Positions 28,401 to 43,400 of a DNA stretch of 64,000 nucleotides are shown here, one piece after another. The number at the start of each line of letters is the position of its first letter. Position 1 is the first letter of the stretch. The notes beneath the pieces are model-generated. The model had not been told where the DNA came from, did no database searches, and was given only the letters and a program-made list of their open reading frames with translations. The translations under genes were made by a program, and so were the position numbers. This DNA comes from Otis tarda (taxonomy: Eukaryota; Chordata; Aves; Otidiformes; Otididae): positions 75,446,463 to 75,510,462 of the forward strand of contig CM048554.1 of the NCBI GenBank assembly GCA_026413225.1, read 5' to 3'.

Positions 28401-31400
28401 AAAGTAAATCAATTACTTACTACAGTTTTTAAAAAACTAGATATTTCTTTGACTGTGAAAGACATTGTGCATGTTATCACATCCTCTGTGTTTTTCTAGG
28501 TGAATCTAATGAATTACACTTTTGAAAACGTGGGCTTTCATGTTCTTCATCAACGTTTTCCTTTATTTACTTTCCGAGTTCTGTCTGATTGGTTTGATAA
28601 TAAGGCAGATGTCTACAGGTAATGATCTATTAATCCTTTTTGTTTGTTCTTTTTAAGACCAGATTGTTAACATTGGATAGATATAACCTAAAGTCAGCAT
28701 AGGAAGAAATAATCAATTTAATTCAGGTACTAGAATGGTCTGTATGCAGCAACATGCGCTTATTTACTCTTCTAGTCCGCTGTGTTCTGTTGTGCAGTTA
28801 TACCCTCAGTATTTCATCTTTGTGTATTTTTCTATTTAAAGTACACAAAAACAAAGCCATTTTTAGTTACAGTTTCAACATACCTGAATAGATGTATTAT
28901 TCTGAAGTTCTGCAAGGTCTTTATTTTGTATATACGATTCATCAGAAGAACTTTTAATGAACTGTCTGTTTTACTTCACAGTGCATGTCAACCAAGGTAG
29001 GCTTAAAAATAGTACAAATCTGTGTGCAAGGTGTTAAGACGGTAACTATAGCTGCTTAAAAATACCTTTATATGACAAATATCACCCTAGGCTTCACTCT
29101 TCCTTGGAGTGATTTGATATTGTGTGATAGGAACAATGCGTAAAACTAAGTACTGATCTGAACATCATTCGTGACAAACATGTAATTTCTGTAAAAGCTG
29201 AATACTTTTCAACTAGATGGAAACTTTTTAGTCCTGGAATTATAAACTTTTGTTCGACTGAGGTAGATATTTTTAATACAGAAGGATGTTTCCACAAAAG
29301 TCCACTCGGTTGAAAAAAGTGTGTAAACAGATGAAGAGAAACTCACGTTTTTGTTTCAGTAATCCTTTAGGGCAGTAAGGAAAACAGTATGTAGTATGTC
29401 ATTGAGATGTGCCTTAACAGTAGTTTGCTGTAACACGTTTTATGTATATCTTTAGAATATATAAATATATGTTTATGTATGCCACATTTTTGAAATAGCT
29501 TTATGAAAGTGTCGTAGGGGAAATTGTATTTGCTGGTTTGGAACAAACTATCATAAAAATACATTTTTTCTTAGTAGAAAGAGCAGCACTGTCCTGATTG
29601 TTTATAATGAGACATTCACTTTCACAGATGGAAAATGGTTGATCATTATGTTAGCCGGGTCCGTGGGAATCTCCAGTTGTTAGACAAACTGGATTTGATT
29701 GACAGAACAAGTGAAATGGCGAGACTTTTTGGCATTCAGTTCTTACATGTATTAACAAGAGGCTCCCAGGTAAGATTTAGTTTTCTGTACACTTTACAAA
29801 AGCAAAATAGTCTTTACGAAGTGTTTTAGTTCTTCAGGATCTTTTCAGTCAGTATATGTATTTTCCATAAGGTCACAGAAGACTGTTTTGCGTAACATTA
29901 AATTGAAATGTAAAGAAAGGCAATTCAAAAGTAGTAATGATGGATTGAATGCTTAGTCTCAGAGATTAAAAATAGCTGTTTAAAAATAAGAGTGCCCAAA
30001 ATGTAATCACACCAGTTGAATCTATTCTACTGACTTTGGGAGCACTAAGTTTTCCCTTTGAGTTGGTATTTTTCACAAGATGAGTCTGAAAATGAATGCT
30101 TTTAAAATGCTTTCTAAAACATTAAGAAATATAATTGAGCATTTTTACTGTAAGAGTAGGGAGGCACTGGAACAGGTTGCCCAGAGAACCTGTGGATGCC
30201 CCATCCTGGGAAGTGTTCAAGGCCAGGTTGGATGGGGCTTTGAGCAACCTTGTCCAGTGGAAGGTGTCCCTGCCCAGGGCAGGGGGGTTGGAACTAGGTG
30301 ATCTTTAAGGTTCCTTCCAACCCAAACCATTCTGTGTTTCTATGATTCTGTGATTTAGAAAAATGAGATTATTTTCTTCCAGGGCAGACAAAGCTGCATT
30401 AAATATGTTCTAAGTGACATTTCCTGTGAAGCAGACCTCTGGGTGAGATTTGATTATAAGACAAGAAGGGCTCTGGCTTTATTAAGTACATGTGTTATGC
30501 AAGATGTGTGTGGTTCTGTTATTTTGATACTAGCATCAGAGGGAAGGGCAGCAGGACGGAGTGAGATATACACTACTTTTTCTTTGAGACCACAGCAGTC
30601 TCCAGTAATACCAAAGGCTTTCCTTGCCCAGGTTCTGAGTGGCTAGACTAACCTAGACTATTTTAATGGCTTCACATCAGCCACGAACAGCACCTGAAAC
30701 AAGAGACAACTACTCTCACTCACATGTGTCTGCTCGTTGTCTTCTTTCCTACTGTCTTTCTGCTTTCTGTTTTAATAGACAGTTAACTGAGCTGATTAGA
30801 ATTGATTACTTTCCCAACTTCTGTGGACAGAAAGACAACTTAAAAACTAATGTCCTGAGCAGACCAGCATTGTTTTAAGCCAGCCACAAACAGGAGTGTC
30901 TGAAGCTGCAGTTCCTTAACAATTCAGCCCAATTGAAAAATGTTGCCACCTTTTGCCTGCAGTTGCCTGTGTCATCTCTTGACCCAGTCAGTGCATGTTC
31001 TTGTTGGTCTTGCTGGTACTGGCCCTCTGGTGGGGTTGGGTTTTTTTGCAGGGAGGTGCGGGAGGACACCAGCAACAGAACCATGGCTGGAGCAAGGGAA
31101 GAGAAGTGCACAGTTAAGGACAGGGAGGGTGGGACTGGCATACTGCCAACGTAGATATGCTTAAACTGTCATGATTGCAGCCCGCAAATTCTGCCTGTCA
31201 TTTTCTCAAATGACTGTGAGTGGGAGTGAGCAACAGAAACATGCTGCATTTTCTGTCCTGACTGTTCTTTTCTCTTTGCTTCTGTACACATATGTTTTGT
31301 TTCCATTGAAACTTTGGATCACAAAAATGGCAGTTGCAGCAATTCCCTACTCAAGTATTTTTTTTTTCACCCAGAAGAATCATTGCTACCTTTTATGAAG

Positions 31401-34400
31401 ATATTCCTTTTCTCCTTAGGTGAAAATTATATTAAAATGGAGTAGTACTAAGAGCAGATTTCAGATTTTTTTTTTTTCTCCATGTTTCTGTATCTCTTAA
31501 GTTTTACAAGACCTTTTTCAAAGGTGATTTTTATCTTTTCTTTTATTAATCTATCATAAATATTCCATAGAAGACTAAACAAATCTAACAGGAGATGGTC
31601 ATAGGCATATGGATTATTAGTCAGATGATTAAAGAACTTGCTGAAAGCTAGAAAAAAACTAGCTTTTGCCAGATCCAGTCCTGACCATCTCATCACACAT
31701 CTGATCTCATCACTGGACACAAATTAGTGCAAGGCAACTACATTTTCAAAACTACACTTTCAAACCCCCAACCTATTTGTCAGGTGACAGAGTGTTGTTA
31801 TAGCTGTTGGTTCTGTAGGTTCTTTATAACATCCAAATTAAATAAGTTATACCTAACCCATTCAGTACAATGACTGAATATGTAGTGTGTCAGGCAGAGG
31901 GCTTTTGAGTAGTGATTTGGTTGCTTACAAAGCACATAATCTTAGGATTATATAGACTTGTTCTTTGATATTTTTTGTATTTTCAGTCCTTTGCCACCCA
32001 TGTATGTAATTCTCAGCTATTTTGGTTTTTATTGTGAGTGGACACAGTGAATATGTGGCTATTAGTGCTTTTAAAGTCTTACTAAAGCATAGAATAATAA
32101 ATAAATAACTAGGGCTGGTTTTTTCTCATGTTACTACCCCCACATATGACATTTTGTGATGTCTTGAACAAGGTGAAAGTACTTAAACATTTTCTTATTT
32201 TATGCTTCCTGTACTACTCATGGCATCGTCAGGGAGAAAGCATGATACCCAGTGCAAAGCAGCAGACTTTTGAAATGGACTGACTTAGATTCTTCCCTTG
32301 GTTCTCATGCTGCCAAGTACATTCTAGTTACTTCTCATGGTCAAAAGCTTGGAGGCACAATTACCAACTTTGCAAGTTGTATATCACTTCTCAGTTTTCC
32401 CAAATGTTGAAATAAAATTGCTGTGCGAATTCCTATGGAAAATGGTCATCAACTGCGTATTATACTTTTCCTTAAGTGTTCTGCTAGTCTAAGAAAAATA
32501 CAGTTTAGCAAATGCTCATTCACTGACTGTAGCATGGCCATCCATGAGACATCTGTATATATTATTACAGCCTGTTGGATGGTTTTTTTTTTTTTTAACC
32601 TGAGCCGGATGTTTATTTTTTCCATAGTTAAATATTAGAAGTACTTGATTTTCAGTGATTAGGGCTAAATGATGAGGAAACACATGGAAAAGTTCCACTA
32701 TATGTGATAAAAATAGACATTAAAAATAAGACTATGGCTATTTATTTTGGAAAATTAATTGTCCGTACATTAAATTCAGGATATGTAAGTGCATATTTGC
32801 ATAGTTTTAATACACCCATATTTATTCTGCATTCTTTAAATTATAATTATTATATCCAAACTGTTTTGCAGTATCGTGTGGAGTCTATGATGTTGCGTGT
32901 TGCAAAGCCAATGAATTATATTCCTGTGACACCCAGTGTCCAGCAGCGAGCTCAAATGAAAGCCCTACAATGTGTTCCCTTAATAATGGAGCCAGAATCC
33001 CGCTTCTACAGCAATGCTGTTCTTGTATTAGATTTCCAATCGTTATATCCTTCCATTGTGATAGCATACAACTACTGTTTTTCAACCTGCCTGGGACATG
33101 TTGAAAACTTAGGAAAGTAAGTTGTTACTCTTTTCTCACAAACTTTGATTCCGTAGGGACTTCAGCATCTTTTCTGAGGTACTGAGAACTGCTGGTTGTC
33201 ATTGGAAACAACGGGCATTTACGAATAGCACCATTTTCTGCTGCATAATAGAGATTATAAAGATCTAGCATGTGGGTGTGTGCATGTGTGTATACACATA
33301 CACACACATACACATATCAATATGTATTTTTCATTAAATACAGAATTAGACTCCTTTCTGTTAAAAAAAATAAAATAAACTCTGTATTTGCATGTGTGTA
33401 CATCTATTCCATTATTGTGGTGATGCTAGTTTTTAATATTGCTTCAAAATAAGTTAAAATGTTATATAAAGCCACTACCTATTTTCAAAACTGGACTAGT
33501 ATTATTCCTCTGTATGTTAATAAATTGTTCTTTTTTAACAGTTGTAGTTCACTCTAGTCTTAACTGTTCAAAATGAAAAGATACAATGAGTTATTCTGTG
33601 TAGCATCTCTTATTGAGCTTAACAGTAATTCTGTTAATTGGAAGAAAAATCTCATTGCTCATTATCGTTACCTCTATAAAACAATATTTGGAAGAATGGG
33701 AAGATGCATGCAATGCTTGTTAGGTGTCATCATCAGCTTTTCAAGTGTCTGATTTGAAATTCTGAATTTGTAGGAAGAAAAGATATGCAATGTGTTACTT
33801 GGTAAACACGCATGGTTTCCATATGGGATTACAGTATGAGTACGTGCCTCCATTAACGCAGCATTTGGAAAGAATGCATTAACGCAGAATAGACTTGATA
33901 AATTACGGATGTGTTGGAATTCAGCCATTTATTACTACTTTATTCCTAGAGTCTTTTGCGTGTAGCTGAGAAATTTTAAATGATGGTATATTTGTTTATA
34001 CCTGAGATTATAATTGTGGTTCCATCCTTGCTGACGTTATCAGTATTCTGATGTGAGTTGATGCTTTTGCTTGATCGGGCTATAAATGAATGAATTGTCT
34101 TCGTATTTAATTTTTCTCTTCATTAGATGTGATTCATTCAAATTTGGCTGTACATCTCTCAGAGTACCTCCTGACTTACTTTACCAGATCAGGCATGATA
34201 TCACAGTGTCACCCAGTGGAGTTGCTTTTGTCAAGGTAATGATATTAGTGCTCTGTGACAGGCATTTTCCCTTCCTGTTGGCTGACTAGCTTAAGATCAA
34301 ATTGATACAGTAGTTTATATTTTGCTGCATTAAGATCAGAGAGAAGAGAGGGGAGGTTCAGTCTCTCGTTTGACAGTGTTTTTTAATATTTTGTCAGAGT

Positions 34401-37400
34401 GCTGAACTTCTGGCAGTTCAGGAAATAAAATGTCATCTTTATGCTTTCATTTATACTGAAGGCTTATTTTGTCTATAATTAAACTGAATTTTACTTGTGC
34501 AGTTCGGGGATCAAACAGTAACTATTGTGTGGAACACTTCGTTCTTCTTCTGCCTGTATAGCAGAATGCTTTCCTAGAAAAAGAGTCATGGTTTGGGAGA
34601 TGAAACTCACTGACTTGCTTTCTGTTGTTCTCATTTTATGTTATGTGTACTGCTGGCTGATTTGTACTGAATTAATAAATATGGCCTGGAGCTCTTACAA
34701 ATAATGAGCTGATCAGCAGCATACATACATTTAATGTAAAACAAAAACTTTAAGTAAAGAATATTTGCAGAATTTTTAAAATATAATATTCCTTTAGCAT
34801 GTAACACTTTGAGAATTAACAGTTAAATATTGAAGTCCTATTTTAGTTAATAAGGTTATCTAAACATTGCATTAGCAAGGCTGATGAGAGCAAAGAACAA
34901 AAAGCTATTTACCCTGCCCTTAAGAGCTTTGCCTGTATTCTGTGTATATCTATGCTTGTAATATTTGTGGGATGAGCCAAACCGTTGGTGCCTAGGGCAT
35001 CTTGCTAATTAATTTGTCATCTTTACAGTCATTATGTAACAGTTATGGGTTTTGCTTTTACTCGTAACTGTTTAGGTTGGACTTCTTAACATAATTTTTT
35101 CTTTGTTCCCTTTATGGCAGCCTTCAGTAAGAAAGGGTGTGCTGCCAAGAATGCTAGAAGAAATCTTGAAGACTAGAATAATGGTGAAACAGTCAATGAA
35201 GGCTTATAAGCATGACAAGGCTATAACTCGAATGCTTGAAGCTCGTCAGTTGGGTCTTAAATATATAGCTAATTTTACGTTTGGTTATACTGCTGCTAAT
35301 TTTTCTGGAAGAATGCCATGTGTTGAGGTAAGGGTTGCAGATAAAAATGCAGAAAAACTGTGAAAAATATACTGTTAATATAGTTAGATAACAAGTATTA
35401 TTATTTGAAACATATTTAATCTAAATACTTTCATAAAAGTTGTTTTTATTTGTAGTACTGAAAATAAAAAACCTGGGATTTATTTATCATCCCTTTAAAA
35501 AAAAAAGTAAGCCTTATTTTTCTTCTTCCCATAAAACAGCATTTGGAGTTGGCACTTCTGTAGAACTGTCTCTAAAGGCAGATTGGATTACAATTCTAAT
35601 AGTGGAAATATAATAAAACATTGTAGCTATTTCATAGTTTTCATAAAAGGAGGAATCAGCAGAATCCAAAAACTAGAGAAAATGATCCTAAGCAATCTTG
35701 TCTTGTTACGTACACTTTTAATATACCTAAAGAAGTTTAAAATAATTTTCCTTTATTTTAATTCTTCATGATTTTTGATCACTTTAATTCTTGCCATTTT
35801 GGGGAGTAACGTAAGCAACCTTTTTATCTATTATATGCATTTAAATTATGAAATAAAATATATTCTCAGAATATATAAGTTTTCATAAACAGATTAAGCA
35901 AGGTTAGACATTGTTTACCAAGAGAATATTGGGTTTAGCAGTAGAATAAAGATTTTCTGTTTATCCTTAACTTTGCAGGTTGGGGATAGCATTGTCCACA
36001 AAGCCAGAGAAACATTGGAGCGTGCTATAAAACTAGTGAATGATACAAAAAAATGGGGTGCTCATGTTGTGTATGGTGATACTGACAGGTAATTAACGGT
36101 CTGCTTCTTAAAATATTTTAAAATCATAGTAGTTCTTCATAGATATATTTTTCTTTTGTCTCAACACGGGGAATTTATGATACTGAAAAGAGTATGTGGA
36201 CCCTCTTTGGGATGTTGCTTACTGTCTTGCAGAATATGCAAAGTAAATAATACTTATTTTCCTGGAGTTTCTTTTAGGACTATTGGAAAGCACTTTGAGG
36301 GTTTCCTTTCTTTGGAAAATTATGTGGAACAGAAAGGGCGGAAAAAATAATTTTTTTAACGTGTGAATTAATATGTCTTGTTTATCAAATGAGTATTATT
36401 GTGCCTGTTTCTGATGCCATTTTTATTTTGGAAAAGAGAGTATTTATAACATAGTAGACATTGTATGTTGATACTTAAGAGGGAGGCACTATTTTAAGCT
36501 TCAAAAGTGGGTACAATTCAGATGCAGCTACCAGAGCATATGAATATAAGATTAGGCTCCCTGAAATACATCATATAAATATCTCCCCTTTCTTAGACAC
36601 TCTTTCAGCTAAATAATAGCCATGCTCCAGGTGTATCCGTCTCTGGTGCTAGACTTGGATAATTTTTCAGCCATGGGAAACAAAGCTTGTCTGGCTGTCC
36701 TTCCTTAATGACTTGTGAATCAAGTGACTGATTTCAGCCAGATTTGACGAAAGACTTGAAATTTCAAAGATACTAAATTCATAGTATCTTCACAAAAAAT
36801 ATATAATAATTGTTCAAGAAAGGAAGTAAAATGCTGTTGCTGCCCGTAGTGGAAAAAAAAAGGGCACGCCCAGAGGTCTTCACAGCTCTCTCCTGGGAAC
36901 TCAAGTTTTACAGTGCCTGGAAGCAGTCACGTTTCCAGCTTCACCAGAGTCACAGCATTTGTCCTGCCTTTGGCACTTCTGATCTCATACTGAACAGTGA
37001 AATTTTTCAGGTTTTGCCTTTTGTAACTAAAGGAAGGGAACAGCATGCATAACAGCATCTGTGTCTTGACACCAGGAAACTATAGCTTATAAGTTTCAGG
37101 AACTATGTTGAACTAGATTATTTACTATGTTTGATTTCTCGTAGCATGTTTGTACTCTTGAAAGGAGCCACGAAGGAGCAGTCTTTTAAGATTGGTCAAG
37201 AAATTGCTGAAGCTGTAACAGCAACAAACCCCAAACCTGTTAAACTGAAGTTTGAAAAGGTAAAAGGAAAATATTTTACTTCCAGTGTGTTGGGTGAAAA
37301 CATTGTTATGCTAAAAAATAAAAAGTGAAGATAAAATATTTTTGTGGACCCTAATGTAGCATAAGGATATTACAACAGTTGTGTGCTGTACTCTTTCTGC

Positions 37401-40400
37401 GGGTATATTACAAGCCCCTTAATGCTTCAGTGACCTTGTCAGAGGAGCACTGCAACATGAACAACAAAAAGAATATTCCTAGAGTACTGTGTTTGGCTCT
37501 GGGGCCCCCAACATCAGAAGGACGTGGAGGAGGACCATGAACGTGATCAGAGGACTGGAGCACCTCTCCTGTGAGGACAGGCTGAGAGAGTTGGAGCTGT
37601 TCAGCCTGAAGAAGAGAGGGCTTCAGGGAGACCTTATGGTGGTCTTCCAGTACCTAAAGGGGGTCTACAAGAAAGCTAGAGAGGGACTTCTGACAAGAGC
37701 ATGTAGTGATAGGACAAGGGGTAATGACTTTAAACTGGAAGAGGATAGGTTAGCTATAAGGAAGAAATTATTCACTATGAGGGTGGTGAAGCACTGGAAC
37801 AGGTTGCCCAGGAAGTTGTGGATGCCCCGTCCCTGGAAGTGTTCATGGACAGGTTGGACAGGGCTTTGAGTGACCTGGTCTAGTGGAAGGTGTCCCTGCC
37901 AATGGCAGGGGAGCTGGAACTAGGTGATCTTCAAGATCCCATCCAACCCAAACCATTATATTATATTCTACTTTCACATCAGGATGCCTGATGGCCTATT
38001 TAACTGGCAGCATCAAGCAATTTGAAATTCCTGTCTCATCAATTTTTGTAAATGTCTCCCTCGGTTTTGTATTAGATACATACAATCAAACCAATGTGTG
38101 CAACTTGGTAGAGAAAATGTACACCATCCCTTGAAATTATTCCAGTGCATATCCATACAAGCCTGATATTTATTCTTCAGCCAGCTTTAGCACGCTTCAG
38201 GGTATGTCCATGTGATACATACACCTATAAAATGAAAAATAATAAAATCCATTCAGTAGGCTTTTGGAAGAAGTATTAATGACAATAAGCTTTTCATAGA
38301 AAAGCAAGGCAATGTGATACTAATTTTGGTGGAGGTTTATCATGGGGAAAGTCATTAGCAATCAGTTCAGGTGCTCTAATTTCAAAGTACATACATGACT
38401 CAACGGATTCAATCAGAATTTGTAAGCAAATTGACATTTGTCACAGAAAATACAGTAGAAAAATACTAGCAAGAAAAGTAAGGATACTTGTGGAAGGCAC
38501 AGAAACTTTTCCTCAGTAATGTACAGCGACCTTTCCCACTTTGAGACAATTCTGTTTCATTAAGCTGAAGGAGTAATTTGCCAGAAAAAGTAGACTAAGT
38601 GCAAGGATATACTTGAGAAGATGTCCAAGTGCTTCACTTCAAGTGCCCTTATTCACCCATGAGTCAAAATACTGAGTAGGGTAGCTTTCTAGCACAGGAA
38701 GAGGAGAATGCCTCAAAGCTGCAGCATCTGTTCAAGAAGTGGGACGCCTATGTGCAGGACCTTTTTCAGCGTGAGACAATCTAAATTTACTGCTCCCTCT
38801 TCCATTAGAGCCAGGAAGATGTGATATTACTGTAGTAATACTGGGAGGAAATTGTTCCCTGTTCTTTCTTTTAAAACTGGTCAAGGAATACTGCCACAGT
38901 CAAGAATGAAATAGAGGTCGGAGAAAACAAGCAAAAGAGACCATGACCCCAAAAATCCATTCATGAGGAGAATGTTCTCCAAGCATAGGCATTTAAAAAG
39001 CATGCTTTCCACACATCAAGATATTAACTGATTTTAGGTATCTCACAATTAGATGAAGTTTGAAAATAGAAAGTTCGAAGCCACTACTTTTGCTGAGAAA
39101 GTTTTCTTTCCTGATGCTTAAAAAGAAGTTGCTGTATTTTTAAGAAAGAGAGATAATATAGTTACATTAAAAATGCTGACATATGCAATCCAGAAAAGTA
39201 AAGGTACTCAAAACAAATTGCACTGTGTGTCTCTTTTCATCTGAGCTTCAGGTTGTTTAGCTTTTACGGCTGGATGAAATATAAAGTGATTAAAGACTGA
39301 AACATCACTGAATCCCAACTTCCTCAGCCATCATTTCACAGTCCTTTGATCTAGTTTATTGTGTTTAATGATTAAAAAAAAAAAACCCACAACCAAAACA
39401 CAACAACAAGGCAAAGTATTTCTTAGGAATCCCACTATGTTCAGAGCCATCTTGTATTCCTAACACATGCCAGATGGGGCTATCTTCTTTCTGAATATTC
39501 CAGGTCTACTTGCCATGTGTCCTGCAAACTAAAAAGAGGTACGTGGGTTACATGTATGAAACACTGGACCAGAAGGACCCAGTATTTGATGCAAAAGGCA
39601 TAGAGACAGTCAGAAGGGACTCCTGCCCTGCTGTTTCCAAGGTAAAATACTTAAGTATTTCTTTCTGAATGAAATTATAGTATCCTGTTATTTCATCGTT
39701 TATTGAATATATATTAATATAGTTTATATACAAGGGATCTGGGAGTGCTGATTGACAGCAGCCTCACTATGAGTCAGCAGTGTGCCCTAACAGCCAAAAA
39801 GGGCAAACTGCATCCTGGGGTGCATCAAACATGCTATAACAAGCTGGTCAAAAGAGGTGATTATCCCGCTGTATTCAGCATTGGTGCAGCCTCACCTTGA
39901 GTACTGTGTGCAGTTCTGGCCCTACAATTTAAGAAGGATGTGGAGGTCTGTGCCGGTGTCCAGAGAAGGCCAACAATGCTGGTGAAAGGGCTGGAAGGAA
40001 TGTCCTGTGAGGAGCAGCTGAGGACTTCGGGTTTGGCTAGTTTGGAGAAAAGGAGACTGAGGAGTGACCTCATTGCTCTCTACAGCTTCCTCGGGAGGGG
40101 AAGTGGAGAGGGAAGTGCTGATCTCTTCTCCCTGATATCCAGTGATAGGATGTGGGAATGGTTCAAAGCTGCACCAGGGGAGGTTTAGACTGGACATTAG
40201 GAAGCATTTCTTCACCAAGAGGATGGTCAGACACTGGAACAGGCTTCATAGAGAGGTGGTTGATGCTTCAAGCCTGTCAGTGTTCAAGAAGCATTTGAAC
40301 AATGCCCTTAATAACATGCGTTAACTTTTGGTCAGCCTTGAAGTGGTCAGGCAGTTGGACTAGATGATTGTAGGTCCCTTCCGACTGAAATAGTCTATTC

Positions 40401-43400
40401 TATTCAGAGTCCTTTCTCAGAGTTTCTACTCCTTGTGAGCTGTCTGAGGCTTTGTTTTTCTGGTATGAACCATTTGAAAGAGAAATTTAAGATCTTGCAC
40501 AGCATTACAGGGACTTGCACTTTCCATCCTAACTACTATCTTTCAGCCCCTAAAAACCCCATAAAAAGCCCTCAGACCCATGTAAGTTCTCTGGAAGATC
40601 ATTCTTCATCCACTTCACTTTAACTGGAAGTAAGTATTACTCCAAAATAAGTGAGGCACACTGATGTGTCTGCTAAATAGCTCACTTAATATGAATATAG
40701 TTTAGCTAAGAATTCATTTAAAATAAACTTCCTTGCCTGTTTATTTTAAGCTATGTATTGTGGGATTAAAAAGAAAAGGCTCTTGTTCTTAATCACATCA
40801 AAACAAATTTATCCCAGAAAGAAATGTAACCATTTAGGAGGATTTACTGCCATTTTTCTTTTTAATCCTAATTCTTTTGCTGAGGTCATCAGAAAGTCAT
40901 GGCAAAACATTTTAGATAACAGGGGAAAAAATGTCTTCTTATACTCTGGAAAACCTCTGTAATTGTTGAAACAGTCGTAGTGCAGGAATATAGATAATGT
41001 CTTGAAAGATGTGTCAAGCTGAGAAAAAGCTGTCCAGTAATGTCTTTATGAATGTCTTTAAGTGGAGGAGAATGCAACCATTTGTCATATTGGGTTCACA
41101 ACTGATACTTTTTCTAAGCAGTGTATTAGTATTTCCATATCATTAATTATTTGGAATCAATTATTTTTTTTTAGTTAAACATACATGGTTTTCTCACCTT
41201 TCTCCTTTGTTTGTAAAGATACTTGAGCGTTCTATCAAGCTGCTATTTGAAACACGGGACATAAGTCAGATCAAACAGTACGTTCAGAATCAATGCATGA
41301 AGTTACTGGAAGGAAAAGCCAGCATGCAAGACTTCATCTTTGCAAAAGAGTACAGAGGGAGCTCATCTTACAAACCTGGATCCTGTGTACCAGCCCTAGA
41401 AATCACCAGGTAATGAGATTAAGAAGTGCCAATCATAGATATTTTTTCTCTTGACCTTTGTAATGCTAAGTTATGGGTAGCAGTGAGATGTCTCCTTCAG
41501 ATACTGTTGCAACAGCTGGCTCTGACTTTTTTCTGTGTGTGAAGAGAGATTAGACATCAGATAGTCCTAGAAAGCCATTTTGTAGTCTTGGAAAGAGCCA
41601 CACATCTTCAAGAGTAAGGTCTCTTGTCAGGACACTCTTAACGGTGTGTTTACTGCTGTTACTTATGCTTTGGCTTTTGTACAAGGGCTTGACTCTCCAA
41701 GGTTGCCCATCACTCACGGATATTAGATATGTTAAAAACTGTAATAGCGATGTCTCAGTGGTGTGAAATACATCACCAGGCATAATTTTTCATTTTTTAA
41801 AAAGTGTCATACTTAATATTTCATCCTGTTGATACTGTTCATCAGTAATAGGTAACGTGAGCTGGCACATTTTGCTTCCTTGCAAATTAAACTGTGCTTT
41901 TTAAACAAAATTAAATTCAAGTCCTGGACTGATACCTGCTTCAAACTGTGACTAGTCCTTTGCTTTCTGGGTGCTGCTTTCTGGCTCGTGTTCCGGGTTC
42001 TAAAATTTAAGTCTGATCTTGAGGGAAATTAAAAATGAAACAGCTGGGTCCTGTGCTTCGTAATAGACACTTAATTTCAGTCGTCTGGAGAGCTACGAAT
42101 ATAATCAGATGGAGAACTTTACAAGCAAATAAAATAAGTATGAATTTGTCTCTGGATATATTATAAAGGCTGTTTTTAAACAGGAGAATGCTTGCCTATG
42201 ACCGTCGCTCTGAACCGCGAGTTGGGGAGCGAGTGCCCTACGTCATTGTGTACGGCATGCCCGGACTGCCCTTGATACAGCTGGTGAGGCGGCCCATCGA
42301 AGTCTTGCAAGATCCCAACCTGAGGCTGAACGCTACCTACTATATTACCAAACAAATCCTGCCGCCACTGGCGAGAGTGTTCTCGCTTATTGGCATTGAC
42401 GTCTTCAGCTGGTACCATGAGTTACCACGCGTAAGTGTTTGAAAACAGACAGACCACAAATGGCAGTGCATCTATACAGTGCTGTGTTTTATCGTGACTT
42501 TTAATGGAATGAGGTTTATATGAGGCAACAGCAAATTTTACGAGGCAGTGTTTGATGTCCAAAGAGGCAGGTTCTTAGATCTTCTCTTTGGCACATTTGG
42601 ATGTGAAGTAGATCACCACCTACAAAGGAACAACTGCAGCAAGCAGAGTTTCAGATGAATCAGGAATTTAGCATGTAACTGAGGATTTCTTTGGTTACTC
42701 TTTGTCTTTTCTGGTGAGATTCCCTGTGGAATAGGAGTGGCGGGCTCTGTTCAGAGTATCATTTCAGGGCAAGCGCTACGCTCTTCAGAGTGATGCGATC
42801 CATGTTAATAATTTGTGTATGAACCCATTCCCTGCAGGCTGCGTTGCACTTTCATACTCTTTTAAAAAAAAAATAGGCTATGTAATCTAGGAGTAAGGTG
42901 AGCTGCTCTTGAAAGTTAATTACCTGTTAATTTTTTTTTTTTTAACAGATTCAAAAAACTGCCTCGACTGCCCACAGTGAGCTAGAAGGACGCAAAGGCA
43001 CAATCTCCCAGTATTTCACGACCTTACACTGTCCTGTGTGTGATGAACTGACCCAGTATGGGATCTGTAATAAATGCAGAAGCCAGCCACAGCATGTGGC
43101 AGTGATTCTCAACCAAGAAATCCGAGAGTTGGAGCGTAAGCAAGAACAGTTGGTCAAGGTATGATTAAAGCATTGTCAGATGTCTGTCAGCCAAAGACAG
43201 GGGCTGAAATTTCCAAGCAGCCTGCTACTGTATGCGCCCAACAGAAATGGGAAGTACGATCTGGGTGTTAAACATGTTCTAGCTTGTTTGCTTTTCCCAT
43301 TGCTGTTGAAGGAAGCATAGCAGCTGTTACTCTACTTAGCTTTGCATAAAACTGAAGGCAAAGGAGGGGATCAGAACAGAAGATGCTTTTCTAAGATACT

